Shown here: in pieces, positions 36,681 to 45,134 of the stretch
Layout of the letters: every line of letters starts with the position of its first letter
How positions within the stretch are numbered: the stretch's first letter is position 1
NCBI GenBank assembly: GCA_964626595.1
Contig: CAZVFU010000002.1
Span: 41,363-105,362 of the forward strand
Direction: 5' to 3'
DNA length: 64,000 bases
DNA from: JAWLFI01 sp964626595
Lineage (GTDB): Bacteria; Bacteroidota; Bacteroidia; Chitinophagales; Saprospiraceae
Made by a program: the position numbers and the translations under genes
The notes under the pieces: model-generated
Told to the model about the DNA's origin: nothing
What the model saw: the letters and a program-made list of their open reading frames with translations, nothing else
Databases searched by the model: none

Positions 36681-36742
36681 AAATAGCGATTTATGGCCCG
36701 AGGCCTGGAACGTACAGAGCGATGAGGGAATAGGGGGGCAGT

Positions 36743-36762
36743 GATCCCCCGCTGAGGGATAG
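36743..36762 (-). repeat. Partial repeat module matching R4
   Basis: GATCCCCCGCTGAGGGATAG matches 42461-42481 of R4 except for one extra C there. It looks like the end piece of a second, truncated or decayed element next to R3. Confidence 0.6.
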
Positions 36763-37122
36763 TCCAGTGGAATTTTACGGTCTGCTCAGTGTCCTGCAAT
36801 CTTCCCACGCATTCTGAGCTACATATTTATCTGGAGTCCCTTTTCTTCTGCAGCGTTCGGCATGGTCTGAATACCCTTATTTCCTAGAAATTTTGGTAAT
36901 CTGGATATATGAAAGGCCTTTGTTTAATTTTTGATTTGATAAAAACACGAACCCTATGACATGAGTATAGGAAAGGCCATCTGAGGGTTACATGGGCCTG
37001 GAGATTAAGACTCGTATTGATATTAAATTAAATTATATGTGTCTTTCGCCAAATTTGCTACATATTCGTTTGATATTATAGCTAATATTGAATGTATAAA
37101 TCAATTAGTAAGATAGAAGTCG
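36763..37122. other. Leader of the five-gene operon
   Basis: 360 bases with no gene. Strongly AT-rich from about 37010 on. No exact TAnnTTTG box was found upstream of the 37123 ATG; CATATTCG at about 37062 is the nearest candidate. The promoter of the operon is therefore not identified. Confidence 0.4.
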
Positions 37123-38121
37123 ATGAATAGAATATTGATTACCGGTGCAAGTGGTTTTTTAGGTGGCGCTATTGCACGTAGCAAACAGCTTAAGAGCCAA
37201 AACCTTATTTTAAATGGGAGAACCTTCACAGACTCTAACATATCAAAGTATGGTCAGCTCTTCACAGGCGACCTTTCTTCTAAAGCCACATTTCATCAAT
37301 TAAAAGATGAGCATATAGATATCATAATTAATTGCGCCAGTAAATCCTCACCCTGGGGTACCTATCGTTCTTTTCACAAAGCAAATGTACTCAGTCAAGA
37401 AAACCTCATTTCATTTGCTGAAGCAAAAAAAGTAAAGAAATTCATCTATATATCAAGTCCGAGCATCTTTTTTGACTATTCTGACCAAATAAATATCCCT
37501 AACGATCAAGAGGGTCCTTCATCATTTGTCAATTCTTATGCTAAAACGAAGTATATCGCAGAGCAAAGGCTTAAAGAATCCTCTCTTAACTATGCAATAT
37601 TGCGGCCTCGGGCTATTATAGGGGCTCGAGATAGGGTGATAATGCCACGGCTTATTAAGGCTGCTGCTGCCGGACGTCTAAAAATTTTTGGAGATGGTTT
37701 AAACCTCGTAGATCTTACTCCGCTCGATAATCTGGTAAAATTGATTTGTAAACTAGCGTTACAATCTACCCCACTGCCCAATAAAGCATACAATATTAGC
37801 AACGGAAGAGCTATTCCATTATGGCCTTATATTAATGACACCTTAGAACAACTAGGCTATCCGCGGGTAAGGAAAAAAGTGAATCGAAACCTTGGCTTAG
37901 CTATTGGGCATGGTATAGAGCTTTACCATCGATGGTTTAAGCCAGAAACAGAGCCCGTCCTCACGAAATATAGTGTTGGTACCTTATCCTATTCATTTAG
38001 CTTTAATATTGAAGAAGCGCGAAAAGAGCTGAATTATGAGCCAAGGCAAACTATAGAGGAAGCATTGGGTGAATTTATCAACTGGTATAAATCCAATAGT
38101 CATGGGAATCAGACACTTTGA
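37123..38121 (+). CDS. OleD/3-beta-HSD-like NAD(P)-dependent reductase (extended SDR)
   Basis: 332 aa. N-terminal Rossmann motif GASGFLG (8-14) and active-site YAKTK (Y139, K143) with SSPS just before it, the pattern of extended short-chain dehydrogenases. RPRAIIGARDRVI and NISNGRAIPLW resemble the 3-beta-hydroxysteroid dehydrogenase/OleD group, which reduces a 2-alkyl-3-ketoacid in olefin biosynthesis. First gene of a chain of five; the next starts 20 bases before its stop. Function in this cluster is inferred; a sugar epimerase is possible but less likely from context. Confidence 0.8.
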   Translation: MNRILITGASGFLGGAIARSKQLKSQNLILNGRTFTDSNISKYGQLFTGDLSSKATFHQLKDEHIDIIINCASKSSPWGTYRSFHKANVLSQENLISFAEAKKVKKFIYISSPSIFFDYSDQINIPNDQEGPSSFVNSYAKTKYIAEQRLKESSLNYAILRPRAIIGARDRVIMPRLIKAAAAGRLKIFGDGLNLVDLTPLDNLVKLICKLALQSTPLPNKAYNISNGRAIPLWPYINDTLEQLGYPRVRKKVNRNLGLAIGHGIELYHRWFKPETEPVLTKYSVGTLSYSFSFNIEEARKELNYEPRQTIEEALGEFINWYKSNSHGNQTL

Positions 38122-38929
38122 AATACTAAAGGCGGGCTATTGCACCTCCAATCAATCTATTGCGCTGCATAAGGCAGAGAGCAAAACCATAAGATTTCCA
38201 GCTTCGGTGTCCCTTCTCGAGCATGACAAGAACGGGCTAATTCTTTTTGATACGGGCTATGCCGGCCATTTTTTTCGAGCGAGTAAAAGACTTCCTTATT
38301 CCATATATCCTATGATAACTCCTGTCTATTTTAAACCTGAGGAGGCCATTAAACACCAACTCGCTCAAAAAGGAATCAGCCATAAGGATATCCGTACAGT
38401 AATTATTTCTCATTTTCATGGAGATCATATTGGTGGCCTTAAGGATTTCCCAAATGCGAAATTCATTTGTCATGATTCTGCATTTCAGTCGATAGAAAAT
38501 AAAAAAGGCATTCGTGCTTTAATGAAAGGATTCTTGCCAGACCTGATTCCGGCAAATTTTAGATCAAGGTTAAAACTGCTGAAAGACTCAGATTGCTATA
38601 TATACCAAAATTTAAAAACCTGGGATTTATTTGATGATGAAAGCATCATATTGCAAAGGCTGGATGGACATGCAGATGGTCAATTGGGTATGCGCATCAA
38701 ATACAAGGCGAATTGCTTTTTTCTGGTAGCAGATGCGGCCTGGTTATGGCAAAATTATAAACAGTTATGGTTCCCTTCGCCCAGAGTGAAATTATTCTTT
38801 AGTTCCTGGAGCCAATACAAAAATAATCTTCAAAAGTTGCACCAGATTCATACACATACTCAGTCCGAAATCATTCCGACACATTGCGAGCAAACCATTG
38901 AACGCATCAAAAAAGAGTACCATGTTTAA
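38102..38929 (+). CDS. MBL-fold metallo-hydrolase (lactonase-like)
   Basis: 275 aa. All ligands of a two-metal site are present: H104, H106, D108, H109 (SHFHGDHIGG), H190 (LDGHADGQ), D211 (VADAAW) and H261 (IPTHCE). The arrangement and length resemble N-acyl-homoserine lactonases, so a lactone or thioester bond is a plausible target. ATG 38102 was preferred over an in-frame codon at 38069 because the family-like sequence begins IRHFEILKAG. It overlaps the genes on both sides (20 and 8 bases), implying coupled translation. Confidence 0.85.
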   Translation: MGIRHFEILKAGYCTSNQSIALHKAESKTIRFPASVSLLEHDKNGLILFDTGYAGHFFRASKRLPYSIYPMITPVYFKPEEAIKHQLAQKGISHKDIRTVIISHFHGDHIGGLKDFPNAKFICHDSAFQSIENKKGIRALMKGFLPDLIPANFRSRLKLLKDSDCYIYQNLKTWDLFDDESIILQRLDGHADGQLGMRIKYKANCFFLVADAAWLWQNYKQLWFPSPRVKLFFSSWSQYKNNLQKLHQIHTHTQSEIIPTHCEQTIERIKKEYHV

Positions 38930-40190
38930 ATTAAGGGTTCTATATTATTTTTTATTATTTCGATTTCAGCGCTCTGTTTTACAAAACAGAGTCGCGTTTT
39001 GGCTTAAAAGACGCTGGAGAAAAAACCTTCGAAATTCGCCTTTTTACAAGCCCTATTCTAACAAGACGCTAGGTGAATTTCCAATCATAAAGAAGTCAGA
39101 TTTCATGGAGCATTTTAATGAAATCAACACAGCGGGAATTCAAAAAGATCAAGCCTTTGAAATTGCTGTACAGGCTGAACGCGACCGCACGTTTACTTCT
39201 GAAATTGACGACATTAGTGTGGGCCTTTCTACAGGAACCAGCGGAAACAGAGGAATATTTTTAACGAATTCGGTGGAAAGGGCGATGTGGGTTGGGGCAA
39301 TATTGGATCGAGTGATCGGCTTTTCCCTAAAAAAACGGAAAGTAGCCTTCTTTTTACGTGCAAACAATAAGCTATATGAAAGTACCTCATCCAGACTATT
39401 AGATTTCCATTTCTTCGATTTAATTGAGCCTTTAGATATTTTAGTCGAACAATTAAAAAAATTAAATGCAGACTTATTAATAGGACCTCCATCAGTATTG
39501 GTGAAAATTGCACAGAAATATGGTGAGGAGTCAAGTCATTTTAAAAAAGTGATTTGCGTAGCCGAAGTGCTTGAAGAAGATCAAAAAGCCTATTTAGAAT
39601 CCATTTTTAAAACTACTGTGGATCAGGTATATCAATGTACCGAAGGTTTTCTAGCCTATACCTGCAAACATGGTAAATTACATTTTAATGAAGATTTTAT
39701 AAAAATTGAGAAGAACTATATTGATAAGGGAAAAAAGAGGTTCAATCCAATTATTACGGATTATCTGAGAAAGTCCCAGCCTGTAGTACGCTATTTACTT
39801 GATGATATTATTCAAGAATCAGATAGCTGTTCTTGTGGCCACCATTCTACTTGCATCGAGAAGATTGAAGGTCGCCAGGATGATATATTTACTTTCTTTA
39901 AAAATGGAAAAGAGATCCTTATTTATCCAGATTTTATAAGGCGTGCGATAACACAAGTCAGTGAGTCCATTTTAAATTATCAGGTGACTTTACTAGATGA
40001 CAGGAAGGTAGGCTTCTCGATAGACGGCACAGATGAGAATCCTGCTATAGAGGAAAAGGTCAAAAATGCCTTACAGCAATTGTTTGAAAATGCGGGTCTT
40101 TTTGATGTTAATGTAAGTCACACCGATTTTGATATGGATCAGTTAAAAAAATTTAAACGTATTAATAATGAAAATTCAAAGTCACATTAA
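38922..40190 (+). CDS. F390-synthetase-like adenylate-forming enzyme
   Basis: 422 aa. Belongs to the branch of adenylating enzymes annotated as coenzyme F390 synthetase-related. The ATP loop is STGTSGNRG (103-111). YQCTEG (adenine/acyl site), RYLLDDII, a CSCGHH cysteine/histidine cluster and IEGRQDD follow. It activates a carboxylate as an acyl-adenylate; the true F390 cofactor is not expected in this phylum, so another acid is the substrate. Third in the operon, overlapping both neighbours. By position it would replace OleC of olefin clusters. Confidence 0.82.
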   Translation: MFKLRVLYYFLLFRFQRSVLQNRVAFWLKRRWRKNLRNSPFYKPYSNKTLGEFPIIKKSDFMEHFNEINTAGIQKDQAFEIAVQAERDRTFTSEIDDISVGLSTGTSGNRGIFLTNSVERAMWVGAILDRVIGFSLKKRKVAFFLRANNKLYESTSSRLLDFHFFDLIEPLDILVEQLKKLNADLLIGPPSVLVKIAQKYGEESSHFKKVICVAEVLEEDQKAYLESIFKTTVDQVYQCTEGFLAYTCKHGKLHFNEDFIKIEKNYIDKGKKRFNPIITDYLRKSQPVVRYLLDDIIQESDSCSCGHHSTCIEKIEGRQDDIFTFFKNGKEILIYPDFIRRAITQVSESILNYQVTLLDDRKVGFSIDGTDENPAIEEKVKNALQQLFENAGLFDVNVSHTDFDMDQLKKFKRINNENSKSH

Positions 40191-41160
40191 AATTATTGGG
40201 CATGGGAAAGCCACCCCCAAGGAGTTGCTTGGCAATGATTATTTTTCAAAATTATATGATCAGTCTGCTGATTCCATTTATACTCAAATAGGTGTGCAGC
40301 AAAGATACCGGGCAAGAGAAGAAACGAATACTGATTTGGCAGTTCAAGCGTCTCTTATTGCCATGTCGAAGGCTTCAATGGAACTTGAAGGTATTGATTG
40401 TATTTTGTCGGCTTCAGCTACGTTTGATCACGTATTGCCAAATCGTTCCTCTTTATTAAAAGCAGCTCTGGATGCAAATAATGAGCACCATATTCCATGC
40501 ATAGATATTAATACTGCTTGCACCAGCTTTATTGCAGCACTTGATTATGCTGCTATGATGATAGAGTGTAAGAGATATAAACGGATACTCATTTCCAGTT
40601 CTGAAATAGCTTCTAAAGGGCTAAGCCCTGAGAGTGCCCACACGAATACTTTATTTGGGGATGCAGCAGCAACTATTATTATCGAGGCCACTACTGAGGA
40701 CAAAGGGGTTTTGATGTCTCGGCAAGAAACTTATTCTGAAGCTTGTTTCGATACCATTATTCCTGCAGGTGGGAATGCTAAACATCCCAAAGATTATCCT
40801 TATTCTCCGGATGATTATTGTTTTCAAATGAACGGTAAAAAGCTTTTAAAAACGACTATTCCAAAACTCAAAATTTTCATTGAAAAGTTGTTGGAGGAGT
40901 CATCCTTAAGTATGCATGAAATTGACACTATTGTTCCCCATCAAGCCAGCAAATTAGGACTCCAAATTTTAGATAATCTCTTCGGCACAAAAGAAAAAAC
41001 TATAAACATTTTACGATATTATGGAAACTGTATTGCAGCCTCTATCCCTTTAGCTATCGTAGTGGCACTAGAAAAAGGGATTATTCAACCAGGACATACC
41101 ATTTTGTTGATAGGGACTGCTTCAGGTTTGGGAATCAGTGGACTAATTTTAAAATTATAA
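40168..41160 (+). CDS. KAS III / OleA-like condensing enzyme
   Basis: 330 aa, thiolase fold. The catalytic triad of the KAS III group is present: C118 (INTACTSF), H258 (VPHQASKLG) and N287 (RYYGNCIAAS). GDAAATIIIEA and GLSPESAHT also fit. It condenses acyl thioesters, either priming fatty acids (FabH) or joining two acyl chains head to head (OleA). It starts 23 bases inside the preceding gene. The company of OleD-like and adenylating genes favours a secondary-metabolite or OleA-type role over housekeeping FabH. Confidence 0.85.
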   Translation: MKIQSHIKIIGHGKATPKELLGNDYFSKLYDQSADSIYTQIGVQQRYRAREETNTDLAVQASLIAMSKASMELEGIDCILSASATFDHVLPNRSSLLKAALDANNEHHIPCIDINTACTSFIAALDYAAMMIECKRYKRILISSSEIASKGLSPESAHTNTLFGDAAATIIIEATTEDKGVLMSRQETYSEACFDTIIPAGGNAKHPKDYPYSPDDYCFQMNGKKLLKTTIPKLKIFIEKLLEESSLSMHEIDTIVPHQASKLGLQILDNLFGTKEKTINILRYYGNCIAASIPLAIVVALEKGIIQPGHTILLIGTASGLGISGLILKL

Positions 41161-41164
41161 GAAT

Positions 41165-42265
41165 ATGTATTTAGGTCTTGCGAATTTGTTATTGCTATGC
41201 ATGCTGGTCATAGAAATTCTTATCAAGGGCTACGTCCAAAAAACCCATATTGATTATAAGGAGATAATCGCCAACCTGAATTCTGGTCATATCATTTTAT
41301 GGTTGTTTCGCTCCCTGGAGGTTGCTGTATATTTTCTAATTTATGACTACTCGAGTTTGCATTTGTTCAGCAGTGTAGATCCTATATGGGTATTTCTGCT
41401 GGCCTATGTTTTTTGGGATTTCTTATTTTATTGGCAGCACTTATCTCATCATAAGATCCCCCTGTTTTGGGCCATTCATGAAGTGCATCACCAAGGTAAA
41501 GAATTTAATTTATCATTAGGTATTCGCAATTCTTGGTACTCTTCATTATCCTCCATTCCTTTTTTCTTCATTATGGCTGTAATTGGATTTCCACCAGAAG
41601 TCTTTATTATAGTCTCCAGTCTGAATTATACCGTTCAGTTTATTAACCATAATAGTCTCTTTAATCGCATACCCTGGGCAGAACATATTTTTGTAACACC
41701 TGCTACTCATAGAGTTCATCACGGTCATAATGAGCCCTATCGGGATAAAAACTTTGGCGGCACCTTTATAGTTTGGGATCAGCTATTTGGCACCTACCAA
41801 ACAAAAACGCCCCAAGTCGAAATCGTTTTCGGTGTGGATGAACATGATGAGCGCAATGATCCCTTACATATAAATAATAGACCGCTTGCGAAGTTGCTGG
41901 GAATGAAAAGGGCTTTCTCTAAAGAGGATTCAGGTATAGAATATTCTAATTATCAAATACTTTTCCTAGGTCTTATCATTTATGCTCAGCTCGTATTTTA
42001 TATATGGCAAGAAAATACTGCGAATTTCCTTCCACTTTCACTAACGATTTTTCATTTAATCGCCTCTAGTATTTTGTTAGGTCGCTTGAGTGATGGGGAC
42101 CCGCTTAGTTATAAGATTTTTCATTTCCAGTCTATAGTTTTTTTCCCTCTGTTATTATGGGTGTTCGCTCCGATTCAAAGTTTTCTCATTTTGGGCACGG
42201 TAAGTTCTATTATTGTATTTGTAATGCATTTGGTGTTTCATAGCAATAGGCAGTATTGCCCGTAG
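41165..42265 (+). CDS. Sterol desaturase/fatty-acid hydroxylase-family membrane enzyme
   Basis: 366 aa. Four or more membrane segments and the eight-histidine di-iron pattern: H92/H95/H96 (HLSHH), H105/H108/H109 (HEVHH) and HRVHHGH near residue 181. NFGGTFIVWDQLFGTY after the last cluster is typical. The C-terminal third adds further membrane helices. It hydroxylates or desaturates lipid-like substrates in the membrane. Starts 4 bases after the KAS-like gene, so it probably modifies the product of the operon. The substrate cannot be read from the sequence. Confidence 0.88.
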   Translation: MYLGLANLLLLCMLVIEILIKGYVQKTHIDYKEIIANLNSGHIILWLFRSLEVAVYFLIYDYSSLHLFSSVDPIWVFLLAYVFWDFLFYWQHLSHHKIPLFWAIHEVHHQGKEFNLSLGIRNSWYSSLSSIPFFFIMAVIGFPPEVFIIVSSLNYTVQFINHNSLFNRIPWAEHIFVTPATHRVHHGHNEPYRDKNFGGTFIVWDQLFGTYQTKTPQVEIVFGVDEHDERNDPLHINNRPLAKLLGMKRAFSKEDSGIEYSNYQILFLGLIIYAQLVFYIWQENTANFLPLSLTIFHLIASSILLGRLSDGDPLSYKIFHFQSIVFFPLLLWVFAPIQSFLILGTVSSIIVFVMHLVFHSNRQYCP

Positions 42266-42460
42266 GTGCGGCCATCAGGAAATTTATAATTCAGAGTGTC
42301 GCCTCTCTTTGTCTTGAAATCTGCCAGTATCGGTTAATTACACAGATTTGCCCTGCTCGTGCTCTTCTATAGCATTCCCAGGTCACGAGTCGGTAAAATG
42401 GAATAGCTTTTGAAGCCCAAGCCCCAAAGGGCATATCGCAGCTCTACTTACCTCTTGACC

Positions 42461-42605
42461 GATCCCCCCGCTGAGGGATAGTAGGGGCCGGAAGCAGAGC
42501 GATCGGGTGCCGAGGATCGCCCACGGCGATCTCGAGCACGGAACCCCCGCATAGCCCGACCCCCTGCGCTGCTTTTCAAGCAGGGCAGGGGGGCAGCGCC
42601 AAAAA
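42461..42605 (-). repeat. GC-rich two-hairpin repeat, copy R4 (type C)
   Basis: About 145 bases between the convergent desaturase and fabI genes. Same module order as the reverse complement of R6 at 63524: GAGGGATAGTAGGGGCCGG, then a variable hairpin (about 42512-42533), then AACCCCCGCATAGCCCGAC, then a second variable hairpin (about 42559-42592), then GCGCC and an A run. The stems differ in sequence from R6 but still pair. The stretch 42266-42460 holds nothing I recognise. Confidence 0.85.
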
Positions 42606-42626
42606 GATATGAGGAAAAGACCTCAA

Positions 42627-43430
42627 TTAGGATCCCAACACTTCGGGGTGTACGCCCATGGAGGAAAAGCCGCCATCGTGAAATAAGTTTTGCATAGTGA
42701 TTTTCCTGGCCAAATCTGAAAAGAGGAAGACGCAGTAGTCGGCGCATTCTTCTGCGGTGGCATTTCCCAGCGGAGACATTTTTTCAGCGTAAGAGAAGAA
42801 GTCGTCGAAGCCTTTGACGCCACTGCCCGCCGTGGTCATGGTGGGGGATTGGGACAGGGTGTTGACGCGCACATTATTTTTCTCTCCAAAGTGGTAGCCA
42901 AAACTGCGGGCGAAAGACTCAAGTAGGGCTTTTGATTCCGCCATTTCGCTGTAATCGGGGAAGGTGCGTTGGGCTGCGATGTAGCTCAGGGCAAGAATGG
43001 ATCCCCAATCTTGCATACAATCATTTTGGTAGGCTACCTGCATACATTTATGGAATGAAATGGCTGAAATATCCAGACTTTTTTGCATCCAATCATGGTT
43101 GAGGTCGGTATATTCTTTTTTCTTGCGCACATTGATGGACATGCCGATGGCGTGTAGAAAAAAGTCAATTTTACCGCCGAGGATCTCCTGCGACTGAGTG
43201 AAAAGATTCTCCAGGTCTTCCATTTTCGTGGCATCAGCTGGGATGATTTCGGCATTAAGTTTCTTCCCGAGGTCTTGAATGCCGCCAAAGCGGAGGGCGA
43301 CCGGGGCATTAGTGAGTGTGATGGTTGCGCCTTCCTCTACACAGCGTTCAGCTACCTTCCAGGCGATGGACTTTTCGTCCAGAGCACCAAAAATGATTCC
43401 GCGTTTTCCTTTGAGCAGTTCGTGGCCCAT
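42627..43430 (-). CDS. fabI: Enoyl-[acyl-carrier-protein] reductase (NADH)
   Basis: 267 aa SDR-type reductase of the last step of each fatty-acid elongation round. FabI features: GIIFGALDEKSIAWKVA cofactor loop, FLHAIGM, then LSYIAAQR (first active-site Tyr) and YSEMAESK (Tyr-x6-Lys), and VRVNTLSQSPTMTTAG. Normal length. It is the last gene of a minus-strand chain behind recN (6 bases between them). Confidence 0.96.
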   Translation of the reverse strand: MGHELLKGKRGIIFGALDEKSIAWKVAERCVEEGATITLTNAPVALRFGGIQDLGKKLNAEIIPADATKMEDLENLFTQSQEILGGKIDFFLHAIGMSINVRKKKEYTDLNHDWMQKSLDISAISFHKCMQVAYQNDCMQDWGSILALSYIAAQRTFPDYSEMAESKALLESFARSFGYHFGEKNNVRVNTLSQSPTMTTAGSGVKGFDDFFSYAEKMSPLGNATAEECADYCVFLFSDLARKITMQNLFHDGGFSSMGVHPEVLGS

Positions 43431-43436
43431 AATTTG

Positions 43437-45089
43437 TTATATTTTATGATCTAATAGTTCGTTGGCATTGGCCAAAGCAGCTTCGGAGGGCGGATCACTG
43501 CTGAGCATGGTAGCAATAGCATAGGCGCGATCGTCTCCATCCAGGGCTTTGACGCGTGTAAATGTACGTTGTTCGTTGGTTTCTTTATATACGAAGTAAT
43601 GCAAATCTCCCTGTGCAGAAATTTGGGGAGAGTGAGTGATTACGATCACCTGGTGATCCCGGGACAGGGACTTGAGAATATGCCCCATTTTAAGAGCGAC
43701 ATCGCCCGAAACGCCCGCATCGATTTCGTCAAACATCAATGTGGGGAGGGGAATAGCTGCAGCCACAATGGACTTTATAGCCAGGGCCAGGCGCGATAGT
43801 TCTCCACCGGAGGCAATATCTTTGATTCTTCCAGCAGGTGCGCCTTTATTGGCTGAAAAGGTAAAATCTACCTGGTCCATGCCTGCGGGCTGTAATTCGT
43901 CCTCTGATTGCAGCTCTACTTTAAATATAGCATTGGGCATGGAGACGGCTTGCAGCCGCTCGGCGACCTTTTTTTGAAAGTCGGGGATAACAGCCTTCCG
44001 GGCTTTTGATATTTTTTGCGCCTGCGCACGCAAATTCTTTTCTTCCTTTTGGATATCAGTTGCCAATCCCTGGAGTTGATCGTCTTCAGACTCCAATTGA
44101 TTGAGCTGACCTTCCAATTCCTCGCGACGTTCCTGGAGGTCATCGGGCTCTTCGAGATGATGTTTTTTCTGTAATTGATATATGGCCTGCATCCGGTTCT
44201 CGACGCGTTCTTGTTCGGCGGGATCATACTCCACACCTTCCGCTTCCTGCTCCGCTTCTCTTGCGATATCTTCTAATTCAATTTGTACTTCCTGGAGACG
44301 TTTCCAAAGGGATTCTGCGGCTGGGCCTGCTTTTTCGTATTGTTGAATCAGGTCACTCAGGACTTCACTCACGTTGGATTCCGACTCTAAGATGTACTGG
44401 CCGGTAGCGTGGAAAGCAGTTTTTAGCTCTTCGACATGACTCAAGGTATGCAGCGTCTGATCCAACTCAAACCACTCGCCGGCTGTGTAGTCGAGTTCGT
44501 TTAGTTCATCGAGCTGAAACTGCAAGAACTCGCGTTCCCGGGCGCGCTGCTGTTGTTGCTCCTGCAGCTGATCAAGTTTTTGTTGAAGCTTTTGCCACTT
44601 ACGAAATTTCGACTGGTAATCGATTACATCTTCTTGTTGGTCAGCCAGGGCATCCAGCGTTTTGAACTGAAATGAAATTTCGTGAATATCTAAGGTGTCG
44701 AATTGCCTGTGCAAATCAATGACAAAATTGCTCAACTTTTTGAGTACGGAAAGACGAGTTGGCGTATCGTTAATAAAGGCCCGGCTTTTTCCACTGGGGT
44801 TGATTTCTCTTCGAATAATACATTCTGGGTCGTAGTCGAGATCATTTTGCTCAAAAAAGGACTTCAGTTGGTAGGATTCAATGTGAAAGGTACCTTCTAC
44901 GATACATTTTTGGTCTTTGTGGTATAGGACTTTGGTGTCGGCCCGTTCGCCTAAAATAAGGCCCAGGGCTCCCATGATAATCGACTTTCCAGCGCCTGTT
45001 TCTCCTGTTATTGTCGTAAGCTGGGTCGAGAACTGGATATCCACCTCCTCAATAATAGCATAGTTTTGAATCCAGAGTTGTTGGATCAT
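43437..45089 (-). CDS. recN: DNA repair protein RecN
   Basis: 550-residue SMC-like ATPase of double-strand-break repair. Walker A GETGAGKS (29-36) after LWIQNYAIIEEVDIQF, two coiled-coil stretches (about residues 150-370), the signature SGGELSRLALAIK, Walker B PTLMFDEIDAGVSGDVA and a final VITHSPQISAQGD. ATG 45089 is chosen since the family begins at the LxIxNFAII block; an in-frame TTG 21 bases upstream adds nothing family-like. Confidence 0.96.
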   Translation of the reverse strand: MIQQLWIQNYAIIEEVDIQFSTQLTTITGETGAGKSIIMGALGLILGERADTKVLYHKDQKCIVEGTFHIESYQLKSFFEQNDLDYDPECIIRREINPSGKSRAFINDTPTRLSVLKKLSNFVIDLHRQFDTLDIHEISFQFKTLDALADQQEDVIDYQSKFRKWQKLQQKLDQLQEQQQQRAREREFLQFQLDELNELDYTAGEWFELDQTLHTLSHVEELKTAFHATGQYILESESNVSEVLSDLIQQYEKAGPAAESLWKRLQEVQIELEDIAREAEQEAEGVEYDPAEQERVENRMQAIYQLQKKHHLEEPDDLQERREELEGQLNQLESEDDQLQGLATDIQKEEKNLRAQAQKISKARKAVIPDFQKKVAERLQAVSMPNAIFKVELQSEDELQPAGMDQVDFTFSANKGAPAGRIKDIASGGELSRLALAIKSIVAAAIPLPTLMFDEIDAGVSGDVALKMGHILKSLSRDHQVIVITHSPQISAQGDLHYFVYKETNEQRTFTRVKALDGDDRAYAIATMLSSDPPSEAALANANELLDHKI

Positions 45090-45134
45090 AAGCTTTATTT
45101 CTAAGAACAAATATAGGCAAAGTCGGGCGAATCT

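Noticed and set aside
40168..41160. Calling this gene fabH
   Set aside because: The triad fits FabH, but the operon company points to a dedicated pathway; the name would imply a housekeeping role not supported.
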